Below, piece by piece: positions 17,021-26,172 of a stretch of DNA of 64,000 nucleotides. The stretch is taken from assembly GCF_029961145.1 (NCBI RefSeq), contig NZ_JASBRG010000001.1:744001-808000 (forward strand), given 5' to 3'. Source of the DNA: Pinibacter soli (GTDB lineage Bacteria; Bacteroidota; Bacteroidia; Chitinophagales; Chitinophagaceae). The notes below the pieces were generated by a model. It was not told where the DNA came from and made no database searches. It worked only from the letters and a program-made list of their open reading frames with translations. Every line of letters starts with the position of its first letter. Positions within the stretch are counted from its first letter, which is position 1. A program made the translations under genes and the position numbers.

Positions 17021-17506
17021 TTAATGCAAGCTTACCACACGCTTTATCAACCACTTGTTATTAACGTTTTGCCAAAAAATAATAAACTTAGATGGCTCCG
17101 ACGTAGAGTTTTCGACGCCATTGTGGAACTTATGCAAACCCATTTCTACCGCGCCGTAGTTGTTGATTGCATACACTTTTATGCTTCCTTTTACCAGTTC
17201 ACGGCTAACCCTGTTACCGCAAACGTACTTTTTGGTATCTGCCAGAATTTGTGCCTTATCTGTCATCAAGCCGCCTTTATCATGGTAAAACTCCATAGTG
17301 TCGCTATACATTGCCGCCTGCACATCGATATTGCAACTGTTGTAGGCATTGAAAAAAACACTGTCAAGATGCGCAATGGTATCAAACAGCGCTTGTGATT
17401 GCGGTTTGTATACGTAATTATAATGTGGCGATTTTTTTGGGGAGCTGCAGGAAATCGCAAAAATTATCATTGCAGCGATAGTCAAACAAGTTTTAAAGAA
17501 GCTCAT
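17021..17506 (-). CDS. NTF2-like (DUF4440-type) lipoprotein
   Basis: This 161-residue protein has a signal peptide ending in a lipobox (FAISC, Cys20), so it should be lipid-anchored. The rest fits the NTF2-like alpha+beta cone: a helix starting near LFDTIAHLDSVFFNAYNSCN, then MYSDTMEFYHDKGGLM, AVEMGLHKFHN and a final strand WLIKRVVSLH. This matches SnoaL/DUF4440 proteins, which bind small ligands or act as enzymes; no catalytic residue is evident. It overlaps nothing and lies between the SMUG2-like gene and the AI-2E permease, all on one strand. Confidence 0.75.
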   Translation of the reverse strand: MSFFKTCLTIAAMIIFAISCSSPKKSPHYNYVYKPQSQALFDTIAHLDSVFFNAYNSCNIDVQAAMYSDTMEFYHDKGGLMTDKAQILADTKKYVCGNRVSRELVKGSIKVYAINNYGAVEMGLHKFHNGVENSTSEPSKFIIFWQNVNNKWLIKRVVSLH

Positions 17507-17529
17507 AGAATTTCGTTTAGAATGAAAAA

Positions 17530-18213
17530 CTAAGTTTCAAGCTCCGCGAGCGCATCCAGGTATTTCTGTACAAACTCCGTTTGGGTTTTTCGTTTGTACT
17601 GCATAATGAATCTTGGATGCGGCAGTTTTATTATTTCTTTGAAGAAATGATGTTCGTTATTTAGTTCATTGAAAAAAGCAAAGTTCTTTTCGCCAAGGCA
17701 AATACATTTGTTACGGTTTGTCTGCATCATTTTGATCTGCTTCTGCATATTATCAATTGCAAACGGTTTAATGGCTTCTTTCAGATCCACGTCATCATAA
17801 TAGTTGAGGTTGACGCCATTTTTTACAAAGCCAAGTGGCGATACAGAAGCGAGATAAAATTTTTTATAAAATGCTGCGCACCCTCCATAAGCGTCTATTA
17901 CTTCGTACACAAACTCGGCAGAAAGTTCGGTTTGCATTTTGAAAGAATTAGGAATCTGACAGTTTTCGGTCAGTTGTTTTGGCGCTGTAAAATTAATGCC
18001 TGTCACTCCGGCACCAAACCTGCCAGGGTTGATGCCTATGATAAAATGTCTTTTTTCGTTGTCATTAAAGTAGCGGGTAAAAAATATTTCGATTACCTTT
18101 TTTACCTCAGGTAATTGGTGAGGGAACAACACTTCTATGCTTTCGTGTAGCCCTAACGGTGATGATAGGTTGAAAAAGAAGTTTGTTATTTTGTTTACTC
18201 TACTAATTTGCAA
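17530..18213 (-). CDS. SMUG2-type uracil-DNA glycosylase family protein (DUF4918)
   Basis: This protein belongs to the uracil-DNA glycosylase superfamily. Motif 1 is GINPGRFGAGVTGINFT, and the late motif is LPHPRFIMQYKR. It should excise uracil or oxidised uracil from DNA in the cytoplasm. The frame is open to 18297, but the first ATGs there (MSSMTG) fall inside an intrinsic terminator, so they cannot be the natural start. No other ATG precedes motif 1, so TTG 18213 (LQISRVNKITNF) is proposed, giving 227 residues, close to the family size. The start is uncertain, the family call firm. Confidence 0.8.
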   Translation of the reverse strand: MQISRVNKITNFFFNLSSPLGLHESIEVLFPHQLPEVKKVIEIFFTRYFNDNEKRHFIIGINPGRFGAGVTGINFTAPKQLTENCQIPNSFKMQTELSAEFVYEVIDAYGGCAAFYKKFYLASVSPLGFVKNGVNLNYYDDVDLKEAIKPFAIDNMQKQIKMMQTNRNKCICLGEKNFAFFNELNNEHHFFKEIIKLPHPRFIMQYKRKTQTEFVQKYLDALAELET

Positions 18214-18274
18214 GACTTTGGCTTGATTGTTGCGACCCGTGGTCGCGTGAAAAATCAGTATAAATATAGTAAAC

Positions 18275-18301
18275 AAAAAACCGGTCATCGAAGACAACCG
18301 G
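18275..18301 (-). terminator. Intrinsic terminator, second of a tandem pair
   Basis: On the minus strand CCGGTTGTC-TTC-GATGACCGG (9 pairs, including G-T) is followed by TTTTTTGTTT. It overlaps the only ATGs available for the next gene's longer reading frame. Confidence 0.85.
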
Positions 18302-18612
18302 CTATTTAGAGATATGCTGATTAAAATAAAAAACCCCCGTAGTCTTCATAGGCTTGGGGGGTGTTCCAACAGGATTACTGAAAAAGGATTTTTCGGATAT
18401 GGACCTTGGATTTGGACTTTTAAAGGATAATGGATATGTTTTTCATAATCGTTGGATCTTTGGACTTTTATTATAATTAGGATTTCAAGATCGAAAGTGC
18501 TAGTTTATTCTAACTTTTGCAACTCATTCACAAACAAATTCACAGGTTTAATTGTATTATTCACACTCATATAAGTGTAAACCCTTACCATTTGTGCAAT
18601 CGGTCGTAAACT
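18298..18612. other. 315-bp gap between the response regulator and the glycosylase gene
   Basis: No gene is visible. On the minus strand it holds two tandem terminators at its downstream end. At 18388-18480 there is a self-repetitive A/T-rich stretch with words such as GGATTTGGACTTTTAAAGGA and GGATCTTTGGACTTTTA, which resembles the arms of the inverted-repeat elements but has no clear partner. Confidence 0.6.
18327..18361 (-). terminator. Intrinsic terminator after the NarL-type regulator
   Basis: On the minus strand CCCCC pairs with GGGGG around an AAGCCTATGAAGACTAC loop, followed by TTTTTTATTTT. It is the first of two tandem terminators. Confidence 0.75.
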
Positions 18613-19257
18613 TTAGTTCAGGTAATTCCCCGTATTGTTGATAAAATTCACCAACGCTGCAGTGTTTTTCAGACGCAGCTTTTTTAAAATATTGTGCCTG
18701 TGAACTTCAACTGTTTTTAAAGAAATGTCAAGTGTATCTGCAATTTCTTTCGAAGAATCTCCTTGTTTGATGAAGTTAATAATTTGAACCTCACGCTCGG
18801 TAAGTGAATGGATGTTTGGTTCTTCGTTTTTTTCATCAAGCATTTGATGAGAAATGATGTTCTTTATTTCATCGCAGATGTACTTATTGCCTTTATACAC
18901 TTCTATAATCGCTTTGAACATTTCTTCTCTTGAAGAGTTTTTGGTTACATAACCGGTCGCGCCTACTTGCAGCATCTTCTTTGCATATGCCGGCTGTGAA
19001 TGCATGGAAACCCCGATGATCTTTGAAGCCGGAGACAATTTTCTGATCTTTTCTGTTGCTTCAAATCCCGTGAATGGCATCATATTAATGTCCATCAAAA
19101 CAATGTTCGGCCTTTTCAGCTTTGCCATTTCTACAGCACTTAGCGCATCGCCACATTCCGCCACCACTTCAAATCGAGTGTCGCTGTTCAGGATATAACT
19201 CCAGGTTTCTCTGATCAGTTTGTGGTCGTCCGCAATCAAAATAGTTAGTTTAGTCAT
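18613..19257 (-). CDS. NarL/LuxR-type response regulator
   Basis: This 214-residue protein has an N-terminal receiver domain: acid pocket D10/D11, phospho-acceptor D56 in VLMDINMMPF, and Lys in GYVTKNSS. A LuxR-type helix-turn-helix follows at about 150-210 (LTEREVQIINFIKQG, SLKTVEVHRHNILKKL). It is the partner of the histidine kinase directly upstream, whose stop lies 7 bases before this start, so the two are co-transcribed. The regulon is unknown. Tandem terminators lie downstream. Confidence 0.95.
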   Translation of the reverse strand: MTKLTILIADDHKLIRETWSYILNSDTRFEVVAECGDALSAVEMAKLKRPNIVLMDINMMPFTGFEATEKIRKLSPASKIIGVSMHSQPAYAKKMLQVGATGYVTKNSSREEMFKAIIEVYKGNKYICDEIKNIISHQMLDEKNEEPNIHSLTEREVQIINFIKQGDSSKEIADTLDISLKTVEVHRHNILKKLRLKNTAALVNFINNTGNYLN

Positions 19258-19264
19258 AGGGATT

Positions 19265-21115
19265 TTAATTGTTTAGAGGTATAGTTACTATAAGAGTACA
19301 TCCTTCACCGGGTGAAGAATCGATCTTTACCGTTCCGTTAAAAATTTCGGCGCGGCTGATAATGTTTGATAAGCCGACTCCTTTCTTAATATTTTCTTTG
19401 CTAAAACCTTTTCCATCGTCTGTAATCTGTAGCTGGAAATAATTTTCTTCCTTGGAGAAAACAACTGCAAGGTTTTTTGCTTCTGCATGACGCATCACAT
19501 TGTTTACCTGTTCCTGTACAATGCGGAACAGCATCAACTGTTGGTTTTGCGGTATCTGTGCATCAAGGTCCTTTTCTGCGTTAAAAATTGCGTTGATCTT
19601 GCCAGACATTTTTATGTTTGAAACAAGGTCGTTGATGGATTCGGAAAGTCCCAAATCACCAATACTAGGCGGAACAAGTGATCGCGAAATATTTCTTATT
19701 TCATTGATCGCATGATGAATATGATCTGCGCTTCTTTTTATCAGCATCATTCGCTCCTGCCCATTCACCTTTGCCACTTCAAGAAAAAGTTTCGCAGTGG
19801 AAAGTATCTGGTTGATATTATCATGGAGCTCTTTTCCTATCTCGGCCCTTTCTTTTTCCTGTGCTCCTACTACTGCCTGCGCCACCAATTTTTGCTTGTC
19901 AAGCTCTTCTTTTATTATTTTTTTCTGTCTTCTTTTCTGATCCGTTATATCTTCCATGCTTCCTACCATCCGCATGGCCTTTTTATTTTCATCGAAAATG
20001 ATGTATCCTTTATCAACTACAGAAACGAATTTTCCATCACTTCTCTTAAAACGGTACTCGCCTCTCCAAAGTTCCCTGGAGCCCGATTCTATAAATTCAT
20101 CAATACTTTGGGTTACTCTATCTTTTTCCGAAGGATGGATATGTGATTCCCAAAAATCAAACCTGCTCTCAATATAACCTTGTGTATAACCAAACTGCGT
20201 GTAAAAGCCATCTCCCCAATACAAAACCTGGGTTTTAAAATCATAATCCCAGATCGCACTCTTGGTGGCTTTTGCAGCCAGTTTAAAACGCTGATTAGAT
20301 CTTATGAGTTCCGCTTCTTTTTTGCGGACCTCTTTTTCGGCAATCTTTATAGCAGTTACATCGTTACTGATAACAATGATTGATTCTATGATCCCATTTT
20401 CGTCGTATTCAGGTGCGAGAACGGTGAGAAAATGAAATGTTTGATCAGGAGTGGGAATCGAAATGGTGATGGTTTCTGTAGTTCCTTGTTTAAAAACCTT
20501 ATCGGCTGTTTCCAGGAAAAGAGGCAGATCTCTATTGTGTTTGTTTATGTCAATGACATTTTTTCCAATGAGATCTGTAACACTTTTCTTAAGGACCTTT
20601 TCAAATGTCTTATTAATGTAGGTGTAATCTAGATCGCGATTGATACGTTGAATGATGCTCGGCGCGTTATCCGCCAGCGTACGGAAGTCATGTTCTTTTT
20701 TTACCCCCGGCGTTAACGCTATGCAGGCGTCATTATTCTCACATGCAGCTTTAATGTCCTTGCAGTCAGTGATTGTCATCAACAAACAAGTCTGGTCATG
20801 ATATGTTACATGCGAGACGACAAACGTAACGTCGATCAGAATGCCATTTTTTTTCCTATGTGTGCGTGTAACTTTTTCGCTTGAGTTGGCTGTAAAGATT
20901 TTGAACTCCTGGTAAAAGGAGGCAAAATTCAGATCAATATCGTAAAGTGATCGTTCCAGTAATTCTTCTTTGCTGAATTCGTAGCTGGAGATGGCTGCAG
21001 TGTTGGCCACAAGGATAGATAAATCGTCCATTGCCAATATAAGCATAGGCAATGGATTGCTGATAAACAGCTCATTAAGCATGTTAGCTCCTGATTTAGG
21101 CTCTGTTGTGGTCAT
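19265..21115 (-). CDS. PAS-domain sensor histidine kinase (HisKA_3 / NarX type)
   Basis: This 616-residue protein has no transmembrane segment, so it senses signals in the cytoplasm. Three PAS domains follow in order (about 15-130, 145-270 and 280-405; the last has WDYDFKTQVLYWGDGFYTQFG and a PAC motif). Then comes the HisKA_3 dimerisation helix with phospho-acceptor H431 in KELHDNINQ, and a HATPase_c domain (QVNNVMRHAEAKN, DDGKGF, GVGLSNIISRA). ATG 21115 is chosen over the TTG at 21127. It pairs with the NarL-type regulator 7 bases downstream. PAS ligands cannot be read from sequence. Confidence 0.93.
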   Translation of the reverse strand: MTTTEPKSGANMLNELFISNPLPMLILAMDDLSILVANTAAISSYEFSKEELLERSLYDIDLNFASFYQEFKIFTANSSEKVTRTHRKKNGILIDVTFVVSHVTYHDQTCLLMTITDCKDIKAACENNDACIALTPGVKKEHDFRTLADNAPSIIQRINRDLDYTYINKTFEKVLKKSVTDLIGKNVIDINKHNRDLPLFLETADKVFKQGTTETITISIPTPDQTFHFLTVLAPEYDENGIIESIIVISNDVTAIKIAEKEVRKKEAELIRSNQRFKLAAKATKSAIWDYDFKTQVLYWGDGFYTQFGYTQGYIESRFDFWESHIHPSEKDRVTQSIDEFIESGSRELWRGEYRFKRSDGKFVSVVDKGYIIFDENKKAMRMVGSMEDITDQKRRQKKIIKEELDKQKLVAQAVVGAQEKERAEIGKELHDNINQILSTAKLFLEVAKVNGQERMMLIKRSADHIHHAINEIRNISRSLVPPSIGDLGLSESINDLVSNIKMSGKINAIFNAEKDLDAQIPQNQQLMLFRIVQEQVNNVMRHAEAKNLAVVFSKEENYFQLQITDDGKGFSKENIKKGVGLSNIISRAEIFNGTVKIDSSPGEGCTLIVTIPLNN

Positions 21116-21198
21116 GTTGGTTGCCAAATCTTTGGAATTTTTATTTTCACAAAAGATTTGGTTAATGGTTTGAAACCTATTATAACTACAAATATTAA

Positions 21199-21226
21199 AA
21201 AAAAGTGCCTTGAAATCTCAAGGCAC
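21199..21226 (-). terminator. Intrinsic terminator after the SurA-like gene
   Basis: On the minus strand GTGCCTTGA (21226-21218) and TCAAGGCAC (21213-21205) form a perfect 9-bp stem followed by eight T residues. Confidence 0.92.
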
Positions 21227-21257
21227 TCAAATATTTATTTTTATTAAGTGTTTTTAC

Positions 21258-22625
21258 TTATTTGTCTGCGGTTGCGTTCTGATACCACGGTTTCAACTCC
21301 GGGCAATTTTTGAATTCGTCATCCAGCATAATGTAGAAAGTAGGCAGTTTGCTATTGAACCATTTTTCCATGGCCTCGTCTTTCTTTTCTTCGATTGCCT
21401 TATCTGCCATTTTGTTGTAGTCATCTTTCAAATTGGCTCTATGTGGTTCTGTACGTGTTTTCAGGAAAATTAATCGTACAATTTTTTTACCTGTTTGATC
21501 TGTTGTAACGATCGGTTTAGAATACTCACCCGCTTTCAGGTTTTTAAGTTCAAGCACCACATCTTTATCTAACTGGTCGATGGTTAAGAAGGTGCTGTTA
21601 TCCTGACCCAAATGCATACCTGCAGTGAATTTTGCGTTTTCGTCATCGGTATATCTTGATACCGCTTCACCGAAACCGATTTTACCGCCAACAAGTTGTG
21701 TACGAATTGAATCCAACAGTTTTACTGCATCGTTTAACTCATCATCGGTAATTTGAGGGATCTTCAGGATGTGACGAACAACAGCGTCATCTCCATTCCT
21801 GCTCACCATTTGAATGATATGATAACCAAACTTTGACTTGAAAACAGGAGAGATTTGGCCATCTTTCAAGCGGAAAGCCGCGTTCAGAAATGCCGGATCC
21901 CACTGTTTTTCATTACGGTTAATATTATACATACCGCCGGTGTTTTTACTTCCGGGATCATCAGTATACAAACTTGCCAGTGTTTCGAATTTCTTTTGAC
22001 CAGCTTCTACTTGCTTCTTATAGTCGTTCAACTCTTCCATTGCATATTTCTCCAGATCGCGGTTTGCTTTTGGATATTTTACAATTTCACCTACTTCAAC
22101 TTCTGTTTCGTAGAACGGTAGCTGGTCCTTCGGGATTTTATCGTAAAATGCTTTCACTTCAACCGGAGTAATCTTGATGGACTCTACGATCTTGTCGCGC
22201 ATTTTCCTTGCTAATTCTTTCTCTTTAAAAGATTGGCGGAAATCATCTTTAATCTGATAAACAGTTCTACCGGCGATTTGCTCCAATGCTTCTTTTGAAC
22301 CGTACTGCGCGATAAACTCGCGGATCTGGTTTTCAAGTTTTGCATCAATATCTTCATCAGAAACAACGATAGAGTCTTTTTCAGCCTGCAAAACCATTGC
22401 CTTTTGTGCAAGGATCTGCTGCATCAAAATACATTCTGCGTTGTCTGGCAATTGCTGCCCTCTTCTTTTAGCGTCGAGTATAGAGTTGGTAACATCGGAT
22501 TGGAGAACGATCTTGTCACCAACGATCCCAACAATTTGGTCAGCAACAACTTTGTGGTTTTGTGCCTGCACGAAGCCTAAACCTCCAATGCATGCTAACC
22601 CTGTTATAAGAAAAGCTTTTTTCAT
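21258..22625 (-). CDS. SurA-like periplasmic peptidyl-prolyl isomerase/chaperone
   Basis: This 455-residue protein starts with a signal peptide (MKKAFLITGLACIGGLGFVQAQ). An N-terminal SurA-type helical domain follows (ADQIVGIVGDKIVLQSDV at about 28-45). Two parvulin domains come next: the first at about 175-275 (LYTDDPGSKNTGGMYNI, FKSKFGYHIIQMVSR), the second at about 280-400 (AVVRHILKIPQI, SRYTDDENAKFTAGMHLG). It should hold unfolded outer-membrane proteins in the periplasm, consistent with the many barrel proteins encoded nearby. The gene is single, with a strong terminator. Confidence 0.92.
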   Translation of the reverse strand: MKKAFLITGLACIGGLGFVQAQNHKVVADQIVGIVGDKIVLQSDVTNSILDAKRRGQQLPDNAECILMQQILAQKAMVLQAEKDSIVVSDEDIDAKLENQIREFIAQYGSKEALEQIAGRTVYQIKDDFRQSFKEKELARKMRDKIVESIKITPVEVKAFYDKIPKDQLPFYETEVEVGEIVKYPKANRDLEKYAMEELNDYKKQVEAGQKKFETLASLYTDDPGSKNTGGMYNINRNEKQWDPAFLNAAFRLKDGQISPVFKSKFGYHIIQMVSRNGDDAVVRHILKIPQITDDELNDAVKLLDSIRTQLVGGKIGFGEAVSRYTDDENAKFTAGMHLGQDNSTFLTIDQLDKDVVLELKNLKAGEYSKPIVTTDQTGKKIVRLIFLKTRTEPHRANLKDDYNKMADKAIEEKKDEAMEKWFNSKLPTFYIMLDDEFKNCPELKPWYQNATADK

Positions 22626-22744
22626 TTGGTATTTGTTTTACTCATCGGTCTTTCGACGATATAGTAACTACTTCAAAAGTATCTATTGAAATATTTCGTA
22701 ATGCTGTTATTCGCTCTTTTAACAAATGTTTATTGTAAAAAAGA

Positions 22745-22831
22745 AAAAGTCAAAACTCAAAAGTCAAATATGTTGCTTTCAAACAACCGAAGATTTCCTT
22801 CCTTTTTTGACTTTTAAATTTTGACTTTTGA
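22745..22831. repeat. Inverted-repeat element, AAAAGTCAAAA word family
   Basis: The left arm (22745-22768) reads AAAAGTCAAAACTCAAAAGT and onward. The right arm (22804-22831) is TTTTTTGACTTTTAAATTTT and onward. The loop is about 35 bases. It lies between infB and the SurA-like gene, and ends 13 bases from the infB stop. A near-identical sister is at 47474-47546. Confidence 0.85.
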
Positions 22832-22843
22832 ATGTATAAGATC

Positions 22844-25800
22844 TTATAACGTACGTTTAACTTCTTCTACTTCTATTGCTACGATGGTATCGCCCACCTG
22901 GATATCAGCGAAGCCTTTAACTGTAAGACCGCACTCGGTATTGTTTGCAACCTCTTTCACGTCGTCTTTGTAACGTTTCAAGCTTCCAAGCTCTGCAAAA
23001 CCACCTTCTTGTCTTGGATAGATCAATACACCATCGCGGAACAAGCGGATTTTGCTGTCGCGTTTGATTTTACCATCGGTAACCAAACAACCCGCAACTG
23101 TAGCTTTGTCAAACTTGTACACTTCACGTACTTCAACAGTGGCAACCTCTTTCTCCTGAATCTTCGGTTCAAGCATACCTTCCATCGCACTCTTAACTTC
23201 ATCGATGATGTTATAGATGATAGAGTATGTTTTGATTTCCACACCTTCGTTTTCTGCCAGTCTGGATGCCTGAGTAGATGCACGAACGTTAAAGCCCACC
23301 ACGATCGCATCGGAAGCTGTTGCCAGCAATACATCGCTTTCTGTGATCTGACCTACCGCTTTGTGTACCACTCTTACCGCAACTTCTTCTGTAGAAAGTT
23401 TTTGTAGTGAGTCACTCAACGCCTCTACTGAACCATCCACGTCACCTTTGATGATGAGGTTAAGTTCTTTAAAGTTACCAAGAGCCAAACGACGACCGAT
23501 TTCATCCAGTGTAATATGTTTCTTGGTTCTGATGCCTTGTTCACGTAAGATTTGGGCTCTGCGTGTTGCTACTTCTTTTGCTTCGCTTTCATCATCAAAC
23601 ACTTTGAATTTTTCACCGGCTTGTGGCGCACCATTCAATCCTAAGATCAATACTGGTGTTGATGGTGGAGCAACGTCTTCGCGTTTGTTACGTTCGTTGA
23701 ACATTGCTTTTACGCGACCATAGTTTTGGCCAGATACTACAAGATCACCTTGTCTTAAGGTACCGTTGTGTACCAGCACTGTGGCAACGTATCCACGGCC
23801 TTTATCCAAAGTTGCCTCGATGATCGTACCAGTAGCTTCCCTGTTTGGATTAGCCTTCAATTCAAGCAATTCTGCTTCAAGAAGAATTTTTTCCAACAGC
23901 TGGTCTACGTTCAGTCCTTTTTTGGCACTCAGTTCCTGGCTTTGGTATTTACCGCCCCATGATTCTACCAGCAAGTTCATACCCGCCAGTTGCTCATATA
24001 TTTTTTGAGAGTTGGCTCCGTCTTTATCGATTTTGTTGATCGCAAAGATCATCGGTACACCTGCAGCTTGTGCGTGGCTGATGGCCTCTTTTGTCTGAGG
24101 CATCACCGCATCATCCGCAGCAATTACGATAACCGCGATATCGGTAGCTTTCGCACCACGGGCACGCATCGCTGTAAACGCTTCGTGACCTGGTGTATCA
24201 AGGAAAGTAATTTGTTTACCGTTTGGTAAATCTACCTGGTACGCACCAATGTGCTGTGTGATACCACCGGACTCACCCGCAACCACGTTTGCGCTACGGA
24301 TGTAGTCAAGCAAAGAGGTTTTACCGTGGTCAACGTGACCCATGATGGTAACAATTGGAGAGCGGGGTTGCAGATCCTCCGGAGAGTCTACTACTTCTTC
24401 CTCTTCCATTTCAGCGGCATCGTCGATACCGATAAATTCAACGTCGTATCCGAATTCGCTTGCTACAAGCTCAATAACCTCTGCATCCAGACGCTGGTTG
24501 ATGGACACCATCATACCAAGTCCCATACATTTTCCGATTACCTCTGCATAGCTCACATCCATCAAACTTGCCAATTCACTTACGCTGATAAATTCGGTAA
24601 CCTGCAGTTTGTTATCCTGCATGTTTTCTGCACCGGACAGTTCAGCTTGTTCCTGGCGTTTTTCACGACGGTATTTTGCTTTCAGGCTCTTACCACGTCC
24701 ACTTGAACCGGCAAGTTTTGCCTGAGTCTGACGGATTTTATCCTGAATTTCTTTCTGGTTGATTTCTTTATCTTCTCTTCTGATCGGAGGTCTGTTTTGG
24801 CCAGGACCACTTCTTTGTGGGTGCTGACCAGGACCGCCCGGACCTCTTCTGTCGTTTCCACGGAATCCACCGCCTTGACCACCCTGATGACCGCCTTGTC
24901 TGTTGCCTTGACCACCTTGTTGTTGGTTAGGTCCGCCAAACTGAGGTCTTGGTCTGTTAAACTGACCTTGACCTTGTCCACCCTGATGATGACCGCCACC
25001 ATGCTGCTGACCCGGATGTCCACCTTGCTGTGGAGGTCTTTGCTGTGGCTGATCGCCTTTTTTGTCGATAGGAATACGTTTTCTTTTACGTTTCTCATCG
25101 CTGGGCTTAGGACGGGTATTGCTGTCTATTGGCAATTGAATTTTACCTAATACTTTAGGGCCTTCCAATTTTTCGGCTTTGATGTTTTCGATTACCGGTC
25201 CTTCTGATCCACCGTCATCTTCAACCACCGGTTTTTGTTCTGCAACCGGAGCTTTTTCCTGAACAGGTTCTTCAACCGGTGCAGGTTTTGCTTCTTCTTT
25301 TGCAGGTTTTACTTCAGGAGCTTTTTCTTCTACTTTCGGCTCTTCTTGTCGCGCTGTTACTTCCGGTTGTTTTACAACTTCCGGCTCAGCGACCTGTGGT
25401 TCAGCTTTAGCAACTACAGGTTCTGCTTCTTCGTCTTCTTTCTTTTTGACAACCTTTTTAGGCCTCGTAGAAGAGTCGATAGCAGACAGATCAATTTTTG
25501 CAAGAACCTTAGGTCCTTCAATTTCGGGAGCATTCACCTTCACTACATCAGGCTGCTCTTTTTTCTCCGGTTGCTGCTCGGCAACAACAGGTGCTGGTGC
25601 GGGCGCAGTCGGAGCCGGCTCGTGATGCTCTACAACTACAGGAGCAGGAGGAGCAACAACTGGTTCTATTATTTTTGGCTGCTCAACAGGCGGTTGTTCT
25701 GCAACGGGAGGTTGCGGAACTGCCGCTGGCACTACTTTCTTAACTTCTTTTTTGAATGCTATTTCTTCTTCTTCTTTCTTCCTCTTTGCATCAGTATTTC

Positions 25801-26017
25801 CTTTGGGAAGGTCAATCTGATCACTCTTAATTTTGGCAACCTTATCGCCCTGAAACTCTTGCTGGAGCGAACGATACATGTCTTCCGATAATTTGGAAGT
25901 GGGTTTTAAATCATCACGGTCAAATCCTTTTCCAGCCAAAAATTCCACAAGGGTTTCTTTACCGATGTTAAACTCTTTAGCCGCCGCCATCAATCTTGGT
26001 GTTAATGTTTCTGCCAT
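22844..26017 (-). CDS. infB: Translation initiation factor IF-2
   Basis: This 1057-residue GTPase brings fMet-tRNA to the 30S subunit. The N-terminal IF2_N segment (about 1-60) is followed by a long disordered linker rich in Pro/Val/Glu (about 85-330), then Gly/Gln/His-rich sequence (about 340-430, for example [20 protein letters not shown]). A second IF2_N-like segment is near 475-530. The G domain has GHVDHGKT at 560-567, DTPGHEAFT and NKID. Domains II-IV complete the usual architecture. It is the last gene of rimP-nusA-infB. The linker is longer than in E. coli IF-2 (890 residues). Confidence 0.98.
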   Translation of the reverse strand: MAETLTPRLMAAAKEFNIGKETLVEFLAGKGFDRDDLKPTSKLSEDMYRSLQQEFQGDKVAKIKSDQIDLPKGNTDAKRKKEEEEIAFKKEVKKVVPAAVPQPPVAEQPPVEQPKIIEPVVAPPAPVVVEHHEPAPTAPAPAPVVAEQQPEKKEQPDVVKVNAPEIEGPKVLAKIDLSAIDSSTRPKKVVKKKEDEEAEPVVAKAEPQVAEPEVVKQPEVTARQEEPKVEEKAPEVKPAKEEAKPAPVEEPVQEKAPVAEQKPVVEDDGGSEGPVIENIKAEKLEGPKVLGKIQLPIDSNTRPKPSDEKRKRKRIPIDKKGDQPQQRPPQQGGHPGQQHGGGHHQGGQGQGQFNRPRPQFGGPNQQQGGQGNRQGGHQGGQGGGFRGNDRRGPGGPGQHPQRSGPGQNRPPIRREDKEINQKEIQDKIRQTQAKLAGSSGRGKSLKAKYRREKRQEQAELSGAENMQDNKLQVTEFISVSELASLMDVSYAEVIGKCMGLGMMVSINQRLDAEVIELVASEFGYDVEFIGIDDAAEMEEEEVVDSPEDLQPRSPIVTIMGHVDHGKTSLLDYIRSANVVAGESGGITQHIGAYQVDLPNGKQITFLDTPGHEAFTAMRARGAKATDIAVIVIAADDAVMPQTKEAISHAQAAGVPMIFAINKIDKDGANSQKIYEQLAGMNLLVESWGGKYQSQELSAKKGLNVDQLLEKILLEAELLELKANPNREATGTIIEATLDKGRGYVATVLVHNGTLRQGDLVVSGQNYGRVKAMFNERNKREDVAPPSTPVLILGLNGAPQAGEKFKVFDDESEAKEVATRRAQILREQGIRTKKHITLDEIGRRLALGNFKELNLIIKGDVDGSVEALSDSLQKLSTEEVAVRVVHKAVGQITESDVLLATASDAIVVGFNVRASTQASRLAENEGVEIKTYSIIYNIIDEVKSAMEGMLEPKIQEKEVATVEVREVYKFDKATVAGCLVTDGKIKRDSKIRLFRDGVLIYPRQEGGFAELGSLKRYKDDVKEVANNTECGLTVKGFADIQVGDTIVAIEVEEVKRTL

Positions 26018-26172
26018 TCGTATTTTTTATTGTCCATTGCCGCACTTTCTGGCTGACAATTTGTAAAGTTCGTTTTTTTGTTGTAGAATATTGATTAAAT
26101 ATTTCCCCGGAACTAATGCAGAAGGAATCTAAGAATGCAAAGAAACAGAAGTTTTAATAAATCTTCATATGA

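Noticed and set aside
18236-18297. N-terminal hydrophobic stretch MTGFLFTIFILIF as a signal peptide of the SMUG2-like protein
   Set aside because: It is encoded by the T tract of an intrinsic terminator and precedes a cytoplasmic DNA-repair domain.
25235-25891. 218-residue plus-strand frame opposite the infB linker
   Set aside because: It is an antisense reading of the Pro/Val/Glu-rich linker; the product is almost only Phe, Arg, Cys and Tyr, with no domain.
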